A DNA stretch of 64,000 nt from Paraconexibacter antarcticus (GTDB lineage: Bacteria > Actinomycetota > Thermoleophilia > Solirubrobacterales > Solirubrobacteraceae), in the NCBI RefSeq assembly GCF_024220175.1, contig NZ_CP098502.1:2542001-2606000 (forward strand), given 5' to 3'. The first letter of the stretch is position 1; each line of letters begins with the position of its first letter. Both the position numbers and the translations under genes were made by a program. The notes under the pieces are model-generated. The model made no database searches and was not told the DNA's origin. It was given only the letters and a program-made list of their open reading frames with translations. Below, piece after piece: positions 57,110-64,000 of this stretch.

Positions 57110-58434
57110 GGGGCCAGTGTGCCGTGCGCGGGTGCTGCGGGCCCCGGGTCGCGGATGTCGCCGTCCGGCCACGCCTGCCGGGTGCCGGCGGTGGCGGGGG
57201 CGAGAACCCGGGCGCCCGACAGCGTCAGCACGATCGCGAGGGCGACACCGCCGAGCGAGACGGCGAACGCCGCCGCGGCCCCGCCCGCGTCCGCGGCCGG
57301 GCCGGCGAGCGCGGCACCGGCGCTGAACCCGGCGCTCGTCCCGGTGCCGAGCCAGGCGAAGGCCTCCGTCGACGTGCCGCCGACGGCGCCGAGGCCCGTC
57401 ATCGCGTTGGCGACCGCGTACGCCGGGGCGATCCCCAGACCCGACAGCGGGAGCAGGACGGCGAACGCCCAGGTGCCCGCGACCGCGACGAGCAGCACGT
57501 CGCCCAGCGCGAGCGCGCCGAGGAGCCACAGGAGCCGGCGCTGCGCTGCCGCCGGCGCCGGGCGCCCGGCGAGGACCAGGCCCCCGACGAGGCTGCCGAG
57601 CCCCCACAGCGCGAGCAGGGGGCCGGTGAGGGACCGGTGGCCGAGGTGGCCGGCCGCCGCGGCGACCGCGACCTCGATGGCGCCGAAGGAGAGGCTGAAC
57701 GTTGTGACGACGCCGAGCAGCAGGCGGACCGACGGGATGCGGAGCGCACCGGCGCGGGCGGGGGCGACCGCGCCGGGCGCCGGAGGATCCGCCCTCCAGG
57801 TGCGGGCGGCGGGCTGGCGCACGAACCAGAGGATGCCGGCGGTGAGCACGGCGGCGTCGACGAGCAGCGCTGCCTGCGTCGACTGGGTCGCGACGAGGCC
57901 GGCGATGACGGCGGGACCGGCGATGTAGCTCAGCTCGAGCGCGCTCGACTCCAGGGCGTAGGCAGCGTGCACGGTGGGTTCGTCGCGGATGACGACCGGC
58001 AGCAGCGTCCGGGTCACCGCGCCGACCGGCGGGTGAGTGAGACCCCCGCAGACGGCGAGCGCGACGATGAGCCAGCGCGGGTCGGACGCGCGGAGCAGCG
58101 CGAGGCCGGTCATCGCCGCGGCCGTCAGCGTGAGACAGCCGAGGAGGACGGGCACGATCCGATGGCGGTCGACGAGCCGGCCGACGAGCGGGCCGGTGAC
58201 GGTCGCGCCGAACGTGTAGGCGCCCGCGGCCAGACCAGCGAGGGCGTAGGACCCGCCGAGGTGGCGGACGTGGAGGATGAGGAGCACCGAGATCGCGCCG
58301 GCCGGGATCGCCGACATGAGCGATGCGGCGATGAGGCGCGCGGCGCCCGGGGCGGCCAGCACGGCACGGACGCCCCGCGGCGTCTCCGCCGTCCCGTGCT
58401 CGTCGCTCACCGCCACGGCGCCATCATCGCGCAC
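57106..58434 (-). CDS. MFS transporter
   Basis: A 442-aa permease with 12 helices and the sequence VTGPLVGRLVDRHRIVPVLL after helix 2, which is the MFS D-RxGR-type loop (here VDRHRIV). Helices are separated by TRTLLPVVIRDEPTVHAAYA LESSALELSYIAGPAVIAGL, typical of multidrug-like exporters. The start is GTG or ATG near 58434 (MRDDGAVAVS). It is the first gene of an operon with the SGNH hydrolase and lies 52 bp downstream of a Crp-like regulator gene on the same strand. Confidence 0.88.
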   Translation of the reverse strand: MRDDGAVAVSDEHGTAETPRGVRAVLAAPGAARLIAASLMSAIPAGAISVLLILHVRHLGGSYALAGLAAGAYTFGATVTGPLVGRLVDRHRIVPVLLGCLTLTAAAMTGLALLRASDPRWLIVALAVCGGLTHPPVGAVTRTLLPVVIRDEPTVHAAYALESSALELSYIAGPAVIAGLVATQSTQAALLVDAAVLTAGILWFVRQPAARTWRADPPAPGAVAPARAGALRIPSVRLLLGVVTTFSLSFGAIEVAVAAAAGHLGHRSLTGPLLALWGLGSLVGGLVLAGRPAPAAAQRRLLWLLGALALGDVLLVAVAGTWAFAVLLPLSGLGIAPAYAVANAMTGLGAVGGTSTEAFAWLGTGTSAGFSAGAALAGPAADAGGAAAAFAVSLGGVALAIVLTLSGARVLAPATAGTRQAWPDGDIRDPGPAAPAHGTLAP

Positions 58435-58486
58435 CGGCAGGTGACGGCGACGACGGCGGGCGATTTGGTGGAGGTCCCGCGGGACC

Positions 58487-59272
58487 TCAGGCGGGCGACG
58501 ACGTGCTCTTCACGGCCGGCGCGCCGGTGGTCCCGGTGTTGCCCTCGGTCGGCGGGTCGCCGAGGAGGACGATCGAGCCGTCGCGGCGGGCGAGGCGCCC
58601 CTGACGCTCGAGCTGCTGGAGGCTGAGCGTCACCGACGGGCGCTGGGCCGCGATGAGATCGGCGAGCAGCTCGTGGGTCAGCCGGAGCGGTAGGAGGACG
58701 CCGTCCGGGGTGACGCGGCCGTAGCGGTCGGCCAGGTGCCACAGGGCGAGCCACAGCCGGGCGTCGATCCGGGCGTGCTGGGCGATCGCGAGGTGCACGA
58801 GCACGTTGCGCGCGCGGCCCGTCGCGCGGGCCATGAGGCGCACGCCGATCTCGGGATAGGGCGCCGACCGGCGCACGAAGCCCGTGTCGAGCACGGCCAG
58901 GCGCGCGCTCTCCACGACGCGCCAGGTGACGGCGAAGGGGAGGGTGGCGCCGTCGGCCGCCGCGTCCTCGGTGCGGATGAGGTCGCCGGGCCCGAGCAGT
59001 TCGACCCCGTGGCGGCGCCGGCGGCCGGCGCGGCGGGCGAGCACGCCGTCGAGGACGAGCAGGCCGTATCCGCCTCGGGCCGGCACGAGGGCGCTCTGCG
59101 CGTCCCACGAGCCGAGGGGCACGTCGATGACGGACGCCCGGCACTCCCGGCGAGCAGCGCCGAGGCGGGGTTCGGTGATGGTCCGCGACAGGTCCGGGTC
59201 CTCGTCGAGAATGGTGACGATCTCTGGATTCACGTCACTGGTCTTACCCACGTCCCTTCGGTCTAATGCCAA
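58487..59272 (-). CDS. Crp/Fnr-family transcriptional regulator
   Basis: A 261-aa regulator. The N-terminal cyclic nucleotide-binding-like barrel runs from about residue 30 to 145 (YGLLVLDGVLARRAGRRRRH then GVELLGPGDLIRTED), lacking the cAMP-binding Arg-Ser motif in recognisable form. The dimer helix precedes the C-terminal winged helix RLWLALWHLADRYGRVTPDG then VLLPLRLTHELLADLIAAQR PSVTLSLQQLERQGRLARRD GSIVLLG, which is the Crp-type HTH. The first Met is possible but a start at VNPEIVTI (about 59232) would fit homologues as well. A role in regulating the downstream MFS/SGNH genes is possible. Confidence 0.88.
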   Translation of the reverse strand: MALDRRDVGKTSDVNPEIVTILDEDPDLSRTITEPRLGAARRECRASVIDVPLGSWDAQSALVPARGGYGLLVLDGVLARRAGRRRRHGVELLGPGDLIRTEDAAADGATLPFAVTWRVVESARLAVLDTGFVRRSAPYPEIGVRLMARATGRARNVLVHLAIAQHARIDARLWLALWHLADRYGRVTPDGVLLPLRLTHELLADLIAAQRPSVTLSLQQLERQGRLARRDGSIVLLGDPPTEGNTGTTGAPAVKSTSSPA

Positions 59273-59395
59273 ATTTGCGGACGTTTGTCGTACTTGCCCG
59301 TGTTCATGCGGGACCGGTAGACACCGTTGTTCGCGTACGGACGGAACGTGCGGGTCCGCACCGTCGCCCCCGCGTCGGTATCCTCCCGCGGGCGC

Positions 59396-59469
59396 GGTGG
59401 GCGTAGCTCAGTTGGTAGAGCTCCTGGTTGTGGTCCAGGCGGTCGCGGGTTCGAGTCCCGTCGCTCACC
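59396..59469 (+). tRNA. tRNA-His (anticodon GTG)
   Basis: A complete cloverleaf: acceptor GTGGGCG pairs with CGCTCAC, with the extra G at -1 opposite C73 that is specific to tRNA-His. The anticodon stem is CCTGG/CCAGG with loop TTGTGGT (GTG at 59430-59432), and the T arm is GCGGGTTCGAGTCCCGT. The CCA end is not encoded. Confidence 0.96.
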
Positions 59470-59660
59470 CCTCGTGAAGAAGACGCCGCTTGCGGGGAGA
59501 ACCGCCGGTGCTGTCGGTGCCGATTCGGCCGGCCATTTGAGAGGGCGAGTAGCCACTAGTGGCTGCGGGGTCCGGTTTCGCGCGGTTTCGGCGCGATTGC
59601 CGACGATTCGGCGCTCTCTCGGCCGTGCGATCGCTCGTCGTTGGGCGGACACGATCTGGC

Positions 59661-59704
59661 CACTCGTGCTGAAGGGGTCAGCGGTACGAATCTGCTCGTC
59701 GGCT
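59661..59704 (+). other. Decayed 3' half of a tRNA-Thr (CGT)
   Basis: CACTCGTGCTGAAGGGGTCA and then GCGGTACGAATCTGCTCGTC GGCT. This agrees with the anticodon loop (ACTCGTAA), variable loop, T arm (AGCGGTTCGAATCCGCT) and acceptor strand (CGTCGGCT) of a standard actinobacterial tRNA-Thr, with several substitutions. The 5' half is absent, so this is not a gene. It looks like the scar of an attachment site duplicated by a lost integrated element. Confidence 0.6.
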
Positions 59705-59959
59705 GTCCGAGAAATCCCGCGTTTGTGGGGTTCTTGCCGTTCGGTGGTTCGCTTGCGCGGGGCGGGGGGGACGGTGGCCAACTTTCCAACATCGCGCTCG
59801 GGGAGATCGGGCGCCCCGTCAGCGTATGGGGATCGTGACCCTCCGCCGGGGCCGTCGTGGCGCCATAGTCCGTGGTTGCGGCACCCGCCACGGGTGAACG
59901 CGCCGAGGTGCCTGGCGACGATGCAGCGGTCGGAGCAGTGGGTCGCGCACCACACTCCG

Positions 59960-60180
59960 AACCGGGCGCGGAGGGCCGCCGCCGTGGGCCGGGGCGGCGG
60001 GGCGGCGGGGCCGCGCGGGCCGGCTGGACCGGTCGGACCCGCGAGCCGGCGGCGCCGTTCTCCCCCGGGCTCTTCGGTCCGGTCGGACCCGGCGCGCTGT
60101 GCTGCGTCGGGCCCACCCACGCCTGTCGGTCCGGCCGGCCCGTTGTCACCCGCCGGCTTGACCGGGCCCGACACCGAGAT
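59960..60180. other. Degraded collagen-like low-complexity sequence
   Basis: GPx/GPA triplets can be read on both strands. The minus frame gives GPTGPAGPRGPAAP and GPVKPAGDNGPAGPTGVGG; the plus frame gives GPRGPAGPVGPA and PVGPAGPLSPAGLTGP. No frame is open across it with a start, so no gene is called. The intact collagen-like protein at 62277-62948 is on the minus strand. The remaining sequence of 59470-60386 contains no recognised gene. Confidence 0.45.
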
Positions 60181-60386
60181 CGTCCTGCTCGCCGACCCCT
60201 CGGGCGCCCAGGTAGTCGGTCGGCGCAACCTTCGCTGTGAAGGACGCATGCCCGGTGTAGGCGAACGCCGCCGTGGGCCCGTCGTCTCCTTGCCGGCGAC
60301 GCCGTCGCCGTCGACGTCCCAGGTAGCCGATGATGAGCGCCTCGGGGTCGGTGAACGACGATGCGTCGAAGTGCACCGGCGGGCCC

Positions 60387-60404
60387 TGTCCCGTGCCAAA
60401 ACGC
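60387..60404 (+). repeat. IS left terminal inverted repeat
   Basis: TGTCCCGTGCCAAAACGC; pairs with 61527-61544 with one mismatch (fourth base). The transposase stop is 1 bp inside it. Confidence 0.85.
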
Positions 60405-61465
60405 TCAAGCGGCCCTGTGGTATTCGTTGATCAGGCCTCCCAGGACGCGGCGTCGCTGGATGCGTGCGGTCAAGTCGAGGACCTCGCCAAGGTCGTGATC
60501 CGGCGGGAGCTGTCCGCGGCTCTGGTGAGGTCGGTGGGCGTTGTAGTGAGCCTCGTACCGAGCGAGGACGTCGCGAAGGTGGCGCTCGTTGCGGATCAGC
60601 AGATGGTCCAGGCACTCCCGTCGGAGCGTGCCGACGAATCGCTCGGCATACGCGTTGGCCATCGGCGCTTGGACTGGCGTCTTCAGCGTGCGGACCCCGA
60701 TCGACGCGAACACCGCATCGAACGCCGTGGTGAACTTGCGGTCCCGGTCGCGGATCAACACCGTGAACTGCCGGCGCGCTCGTCAAGGTCCATCAGCAGG
60801 TTCCGGGCCTGCTGCACTACCCACGGTCCTGTCGGGTTAGCGGTGCCGCCGAGGATGTGGACCCGGCGGGTTCCGACTTCCATGACGAAGAACACGTAGA
60901 CCCGCCGCAGCAGAACGGTGTCCACGTGGAGGAAGTCGCATGCCAGCAAGCCAGGAGCCTGCGCTGTCAGGAACGCCCGCCAACTCCCGGTGGATCGGCG
61001 TGGCGCCGGGCCCAGACCCTCGGCAGCCATGATCCGGCGGATCGTTCCCTCCCCAACGCGGTGGCCAAGCCGGCCGAGTTCACCCTGGATCCGACGGTAC
61101 CCCCACCGCGGGTTCTCGCGCGCAAGCCGGATCACGAGCGCGCGGACCTCGTCCTGCACCGGTGGCCGCCCGGTGGCGTTCGGGTAGCGCCAATGCCGCG
61201 CGACCAGCCTGCGGTGCCACGCAAGCAGGGTCGCCGGCGTCACCAGTCGAAACGCTCGCAGTTCCCGCGGCAACACCCTGCACAGTGCCGCGAGCAATGC
61301 CCGGTCAGACCACTGAAGCCGCGGAAGCGAGACCTGACGACGAAGCACCGCGACCTCATGACGCAACACCAAGATCTCGGCCTCCTTCGCACCGTCCGAC
61401 CGGCCCAATAGCGCAAGCCACGCGAAGACCCTCATGATCACCAAGTAGAGCAAACGCACGGCCAC
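60405..61465 (-). pseudogene. IS transposase with one frameshift (HTH plus rve/DDE integrase core)
   Basis: The first frame (61465-60755) has an N-terminal HTH region ([20 protein letters not shown], then [18 protein letters not shown]), an HTH-21-like linker ([20 protein letters not shown]), and the first catalytic Asp in [11 protein letters not shown]. The frame ends at RAGSSRC. The second frame (60761-60405) continues [19 protein letters not shown] with the second Asp, and AERFVGTLRRECLDHLLI with Glu. One base missing near 60773 would restore [13 protein letters not shown]. Both parts are otherwise intact. It is probably a recent inactivation, although programmed frameshifting cannot be excluded. 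Confidence 0.85.
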
Positions 61466-61526
61466 GACGCCAACCCTGCCGCGACCGCCACCTTCGGCGA
61501 ATCCTCAGCGTTCATCGCGCATCCGC

Positions 61527-61544
61527 GCGTTTTGGCACGGCACA
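61527..61544 (-). repeat. IS right terminal inverted repeat
   Basis: GCGTTTTGGCACGGCACA on the plus strand, complementary to the left end with one mismatch. It lies 62 bp upstream of the transposase start. Confidence 0.85.
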
Positions 61545-61770
61545 AGCTCTGGAAGACCTTGTCCTTGACGAACCCGATCGAGTCGATGATCGGCATCGTC
61601 CGCCGCACCTCACGGAACGTCAAACGCTGGGAAGTCCGGCGACATATGCCTGCGCTGGACCGCCGCCGGCATGCTCGAAGCCGAACGCCAGTTCCGCAAG
61701 ATCATGGGCTACATGCACCTCACCCAGCGCGACCTCGTGGCCAACCGGGCGACCAGCACCCCCCTCTCAG
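61545..61770 (+). pseudogene. C-terminal fragment of an IS256-family transposase
   Basis: Plus-strand pieces read KLWKTLSLTNPIESMIGIVR RTSRNVKRWE and, after a frame change near 61638, GDICLRWTAAGMLEAERQFR KIMGYMHLTQRDLVANRATS. The TNPIES motif and the AAGMLEAERQFRKI-GY helix are hallmarks of mutator-type (IS256) transposases. Everything upstream of LWKTL is missing where the other IS begins, so the IS3/IS481-like element probably inserted into or beside it. Confidence 0.78.
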
Positions 61771-61818
61771 CGCCGTCAAGCCGCTCGACCACCCCGGCCG
61801 GCGAGCCGGCCGTACGCC

Positions 61819-62280
61819 TCACGCCACGTCGAAGTACACCTTGTCGCTTGTCGCGGTCCCCACATCGTTGCGGTAGCGCGCACGGGCGAAGTAGATCCCC
61901 TTGCCGGGGATGGGCAGCATTCCCTGGAAGCGGCCGTTGCGGCCGCCGCGGATGTCCCACGACCCGGAGTCCTGGAAGTGTCCGTCGACGCAGCGCTTGA
62001 TCTTGATCTTGATCTTGAAATGGCTGGCGTGCTCGCGTGGCTGCAGGTTGCCCTCAAACACGATCGGCCGCCGGGCGGTGAAGCGGGCGTAGTGGTGGAC
62101 GATGGAGCAGGCCAGCAGCTGGTGGTCGGCCCCGCTGTGACGCAGGATGAGGGTCACGCGCGGGAGCCCGGGGACGGGGGTGGCCGGGCGCCCCGAGGAC
62201 CCCGAGCCGCATCCCGACGCCAGCAGCGTGACGCCCGTCAGCACGAGGGGTGCCGCGTGCCACGCGGCCCGCACGCTCAT
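61819..62280 (-). CDS. Putative lipoprotein, paralogue of the 62945-63427 product
   Basis: A 153-aa protein with a signal sequence ending in a lipobox-like LLASGCGSGSSG (start MSVRAAWHAAPL at 62280, overlapping the upstream gene by 4 bp). The mature part has an Ig- or beta-sandwich-like pattern: VTLILRHSGADHQLLACSIV, then PREHASHFKIKIKIKRCVDG and FQGMLPIPGKGIYFARARYR, ending KVYFDVA. The second half aligns with that of the exported protein at 62945-63427. A triple TTGATC-type nucleotide repeat underlies KIKIKIK. The function is unknown and cell-surface location is likely. Confidence 0.78.
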   Translation of the reverse strand: MSVRAAWHAAPLVLTGVTLLASGCGSGSSGRPATPVPGLPRVTLILRHSGADHQLLACSIVHHYARFTARRPIVFEGNLQPREHASHFKIKIKIKRCVDGHFQDSGSWDIRGGRNGRFQGMLPIPGKGIYFARARYRNDVGTATSDKVYFDVA

Positions 62281-62948
62281 CCCGAGTTCGCCGTCCCGCC
62301 GAACCAGCAGCCCTTGGCGGACCCCGCGCCGAAGGCGCCCTGCTCGGCGCCGTAGGCGAGGGTCGTCACGCCGCCGGTCGGTGTGGAGAACGTGGCGGTG
62401 CCCTGGAGGTGACCGGTGGAGGCGATCGTCTGCGTCCCGCTGATCAGGAAGTCGTTCTTCTGCACCAACTCGGTCGTCGTCGCCGGGGGCGTGCCACCGA
62501 TGATGTTCGCCGCGTGCAGGATCGCGTGGTCCACGCGCGTCTTCGCCGTGACGAGGATCGTCGGGCCGGTCGTGCAGCTCGCTGTGAGCACCAGGCCGCC
62601 GTGGTCGTAGATCACCTGGTTGGTGGTGCCCGGGTCGGCGCGGAAGTCCAGGACGGTGGCCGCCGCGGATCCGCCGGCCCCCGTCCCGCCGGCGGGACCG
62701 GCCGGGCCGGGGGGGCCGGACGGGCCACGGGGGCCGGGCCGCGCCGCGAGCTTCAGCGCTTTGCGCGACCGTGCGTCCGCGGTCTTGGCGAGTTTGAGCG
62801 CCTTGGTGACGGAGGTCTTCAGGCTGCTGAGCGAGGGCCCGCCGAGGGCGGGCGATGCCGCCACGCTCAGTAGGAGGACGGTGGCGACGAGCGCCCCGGC
62901 GGTGATCGTGGAGCGTCCGGCTCGGCGGGTGCTCGCTGGGGTTTTCAC
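62277..62948 (-). CDS. Exported collagen-like protein
   Basis: A 223-aa protein. An N-terminal signal sequence (RSTITAGALVATVLLLSVAA SPALG) is followed by a basic helix (KTSVTKALKLAKTADARSRK), a short collagen-like run GPRGPSGPPGPAGPAGGTGA, and a beta-rich C-terminal domain (VLDFRADPGTTNQVIYDHGG, then GTATFSTPTGGVTTLAYGAE). This layout is shared with many surface proteins of Thermoleophilia in which the GPx triplets trimerise the fibre. It overlaps both neighbouring exported-protein genes by 4 bp, forming a translationally coupled three-gene operon. Confidence 0.8.
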   Translation of the reverse strand: MKTPASTRRAGRSTITAGALVATVLLLSVAASPALGGPSLSSLKTSVTKALKLAKTADARSRKALKLAARPGPRGPSGPPGPAGPAGGTGAGGSAAATVLDFRADPGTTNQVIYDHGGLVLTASCTTGPTILVTAKTRVDHAILHAANIIGGTPPATTTELVQKNDFLISGTQTIASTGHLQGTATFSTPTGGVTTLAYGAEQGAFGAGSAKGCWFGGTANSG

Positions 62949-63427
62949 CGGTGGATGCCGAAGTAGCGCTTGTTGCTGGACTTGCCGCCGGCGACCGCCA
63001 CGGCCGAGAAGTACGTGACGCGGGCATGACCCCTCGGCGTCGGTGCCTTGATGAGCGCTTTGAAGACACCGGTCCCGCTCCCGCCGGTGATGTGCAGCGT
63101 GGTGAGGCGCCGGAAGTGACGCCCGCTGCAGCGCTCGACCTTGATGTCGACCGGGAAGTGCTTGGGGGGCGCCGGTGTGACCGTCCCCTTGTATTTCAGC
63201 TTCGAGCCGCGGGGGAAGATGTAGACGTTCTTGTGCTTGCCGCAGAAACGGGCGTGGTGATGGCTGCCGGGCCCCTTGACCTTGAGCTTGACGGTCGGCG
63301 TCACCGCAGCGCTCGAGCTGCCTATGGAACCAGCTCCGAGAGCGACGGCGAGGCCGGTGGCGAGTGCGGCCGCGGTGCGAAGCGGTCGGTGTGTGGATGT
63401 GTCAGACATGGTGCGGGACTCCTTCAT
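62945..63427 (-). CDS. Secreted beta-rich protein
   Basis: A 160-aa protein with signal peptide (MSDTSTHRPLRTAAALATGL then AVALGAGSIGSSSAA). The start is ATG 63427 or the in-frame 63409, the latter giving a better leader. The mature part reads VTPTVKLKVKGPGSHHHARF CGKHKNVYIFPRGSKLKYKG, then HFPVDIKVERCSGRHFRRLT and SGTGVFKALIKAPTPRGHAR followed by SSNKRYFGIHR. It matches the protein at 61819-62280 in the HFxxxIKxxRC, GxFxxxxxxPxPxG and K-x-YF positions. Two cysteines may form a disulfide. Unknown family. Confidence 0.78.
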   Translation of the reverse strand: MKESRTMSDTSTHRPLRTAAALATGLAVALGAGSIGSSSAAVTPTVKLKVKGPGSHHHARFCGKHKNVYIFPRGSKLKYKGTVTPAPPKHFPVDIKVERCSGRHFRRLTTLHITGGSGTGVFKALIKAPTPRGHARVTYFSAVAVAGGKSSNKRYFGIHR

Positions 63428-64000
63428 GGGATGGGAACCGGCAAGGGGGTGAGTGAGGCATGGGCGGCGTACTGGGCCCGCAGGCCGTCGTCGAGACTGA
63501 TCAGCGCGCGGTAGCCGAGGTCGCGCAGGGCGAGGGTGCCGTCCGCGCGGGTCTCGCGGACGTCGCCGCGCGGGGCGCGGGAGTACGTTCGCTCAAGGGG
63601 GCGGCCGACGACGTGCTCCATCCGGCCGATGACCTCCTCGAGGCTCACGGCCGAGCCCCCGCCGATGTTGTAGGCGTGCCCCGGTACGCCGTGCTCGGCA
63701 GCGGCGAGCGTGCCGCGCACCACATCATCGACGTAGGTGAACTCGCGCAGCTGCAGGCCGTCGCCGAGGACGGGGAGGGGTCGCTCGGCGAGCGCGGCGT
63801 CGAAGAACCGCGTGAACGCCATGTCCGGGCGCTGGCGGGGCCCGTACACGGTGAAGTAGCGCAGCCCGATCACCGGGACGTTGCGGGTGCGGTGGTAGAC
63901 CTTCGCGATCTCCTCGGTGGCGTGCTTGCTCATCGCGTACGGCGAGATCGGCGCCAGCGGATCGTCCTCGCCGCTGGGGTAGCGCTCGGCGTTGCCGTAC
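63424..64000 (-). CDS. NAD-dependent nucleotide-sugar epimerase/dehydratase (partial)
   Basis: The C-terminal part of an extended short-chain dehydrogenase; the N-terminus with the NAD-binding GxxGxxG motif lies beyond the window. Visible are the catalytic YxxxK in ISPYAMSKHATEEIAKVYHR, VIGLRYFTVYGPRQRPDMAF (typical of UDP-galactose or UDP-glucuronate 4-epimerases), and GDGLQLREFTYVDDVVRGTL, with NIGGGSAVSLEEVIGRMEHV and SRAPRGDVRETRADGTLALR. These suggest a 4-epimerase acting on UDP-sugars for surface glycans. Its stop overlaps the next gene by 4 bp, so the secreted proteins are in the same operon. Confidence 0.92.
   Translation of the reverse strand, partial: YGNAERYPSGEDDPLAPISPYAMSKHATEEIAKVYHRTRNVPVIGLRYFTVYGPRQRPDMAFTRFFDAALAERPLPVLGDGLQLREFTYVDDVVRGTLAAAEHGVPGHAYNIGGGSAVSLEEVIGRMEHVVGRPLERTYSRAPRGDVRETRADGTLALRDLGYRALISLDDGLRAQYAAHASLTPLPVPIP

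Larger units (their letters stand above)
60387..61544 (-). mobile_element. Insertion sequence with 18-bp terminal inverted repeats
   Basis: 1158 bp bounded by TGTCCCGTGCCAAAACGC (60387-60404) and the complement of TGTGCCGTGCCAAAACGC (61527-61544), matching at 17 of 18 positions and beginning TG...CA as usual for IS3/IS481-like elements. It encodes a two-part DDE transposase on the minus strand. The immediate flanks show no target duplication. The right side abuts an IS256-like fragment. Confidence 0.85.

Noticed and set aside
59960..60180. A functional collagen-like gene on either strand
   Set aside because: GPx triplets are readable on both strands because the codons are nearly self-complementary. 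No frame spans the region with a start, signal peptide and terminal domain.
59263..60786. Minus-strand 507-codon frame with peptides such as RRDSNPRPPGPQPGALPTEL
   Set aside because: This peptide is the well-known spurious translation across tRNA sequence (here tRNA-His); the rest covers degraded sequence and the IS end.

Overview
This is a GC-rich chromosomal segment from an actinobacterium, most likely of the class Thermoleophilia (Solirubrobacterales: Patulibacter, Conexibacter or Solirubrobacter type). That placement is inferred from the very high GC content with frequent GTG starts, the paired caa3-type and aa3-type oxidase clusters, an RTX-type protein with a typical basic C-terminal tail, and the many ECF/FHA/serine-threonine kinase genes. 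No rRNA or other species-level marker lies in the window.

Layout. 1-11.3 kb is a respiratory region on the minus strand: a stress-protein-like gene, an A2-type caa3 oxidase (subunit I plus a subunit II fused to cytochrome c), then an A1-type oxidase cluster (subunit II, subunit I, heme O synthase and two small membrane proteins). An AraC regulator, a CBS protein, a thiolase behind a palindromic operator and an enoyl-CoA hydratase are interspersed. No subunit III gene is present. 11.3-27.7 kb is core chromosome: a class I glutamine amidotransferase-like hydrolase, an ECF sigma factor divergent from an FHA protein, a membrane kinase with a propeller sensor, two membrane enzymes, thioredoxin reductase, a degenerate AMP-binding protein, an Ogt/sigma pair, an acyl-CoA dehydrogenase, NUDIX, OsmC, DUF1015 and CAP-domain genes.

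27.9-42.5 kb: tRNA-Pro and tRNA-Arg genes, with a 14.4-kb integrated element whose left end is the 3' half of tRNA-Arg. A 44-bp copy of that half (one mismatch) marks the right end, inside the 3' end of the integrase gene. The element reads in one direction: excisionase, RepA-like ATPase, small proteins, two HNH-like proteins, HK97 prohead protease, HK97 capsid protein, LysM-like tail protein, a hub-lysozyme-NlpC/P60 fusion, control genes, an IHF-like protein and integrase. I find no terminase, portal or tape measure, so it looks like a capsid-carrying satellite or a reduced prophage. This is the most interesting object in the window.

42.5-48.1 kb is a junkyard bordering the element: a second integrase, a MazEF/PemK-type toxin-antitoxin pair, a broken tyrosine recombinase, an IS fragment, an MFS permease, a GGDEF-domain remnant and an NlpC/CHAP-like remnant. 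An RTX calcium-binding protein gene with a likely frameshift follows. 49.9-59.5 kb returns to core genes: proton-translocating transhydrogenase pntAB, a flavoprotein, a MoaD-like/BNR-repeat pair, SGNH hydrolase, MFS and Crp-like regulator genes, and tRNA-His. 59.5-61.8 kb contains a decayed tRNA-Thr 3' half, degraded collagen-like sequence, an IS with 18-bp inverted repeats and a frameshifted transposase, and an IS256-type fragment. 61.8-64 kb holds three overlapping exported-protein genes, two of them paralogues, downstream of a nucleotide-sugar epimerase gene cut by the window end.
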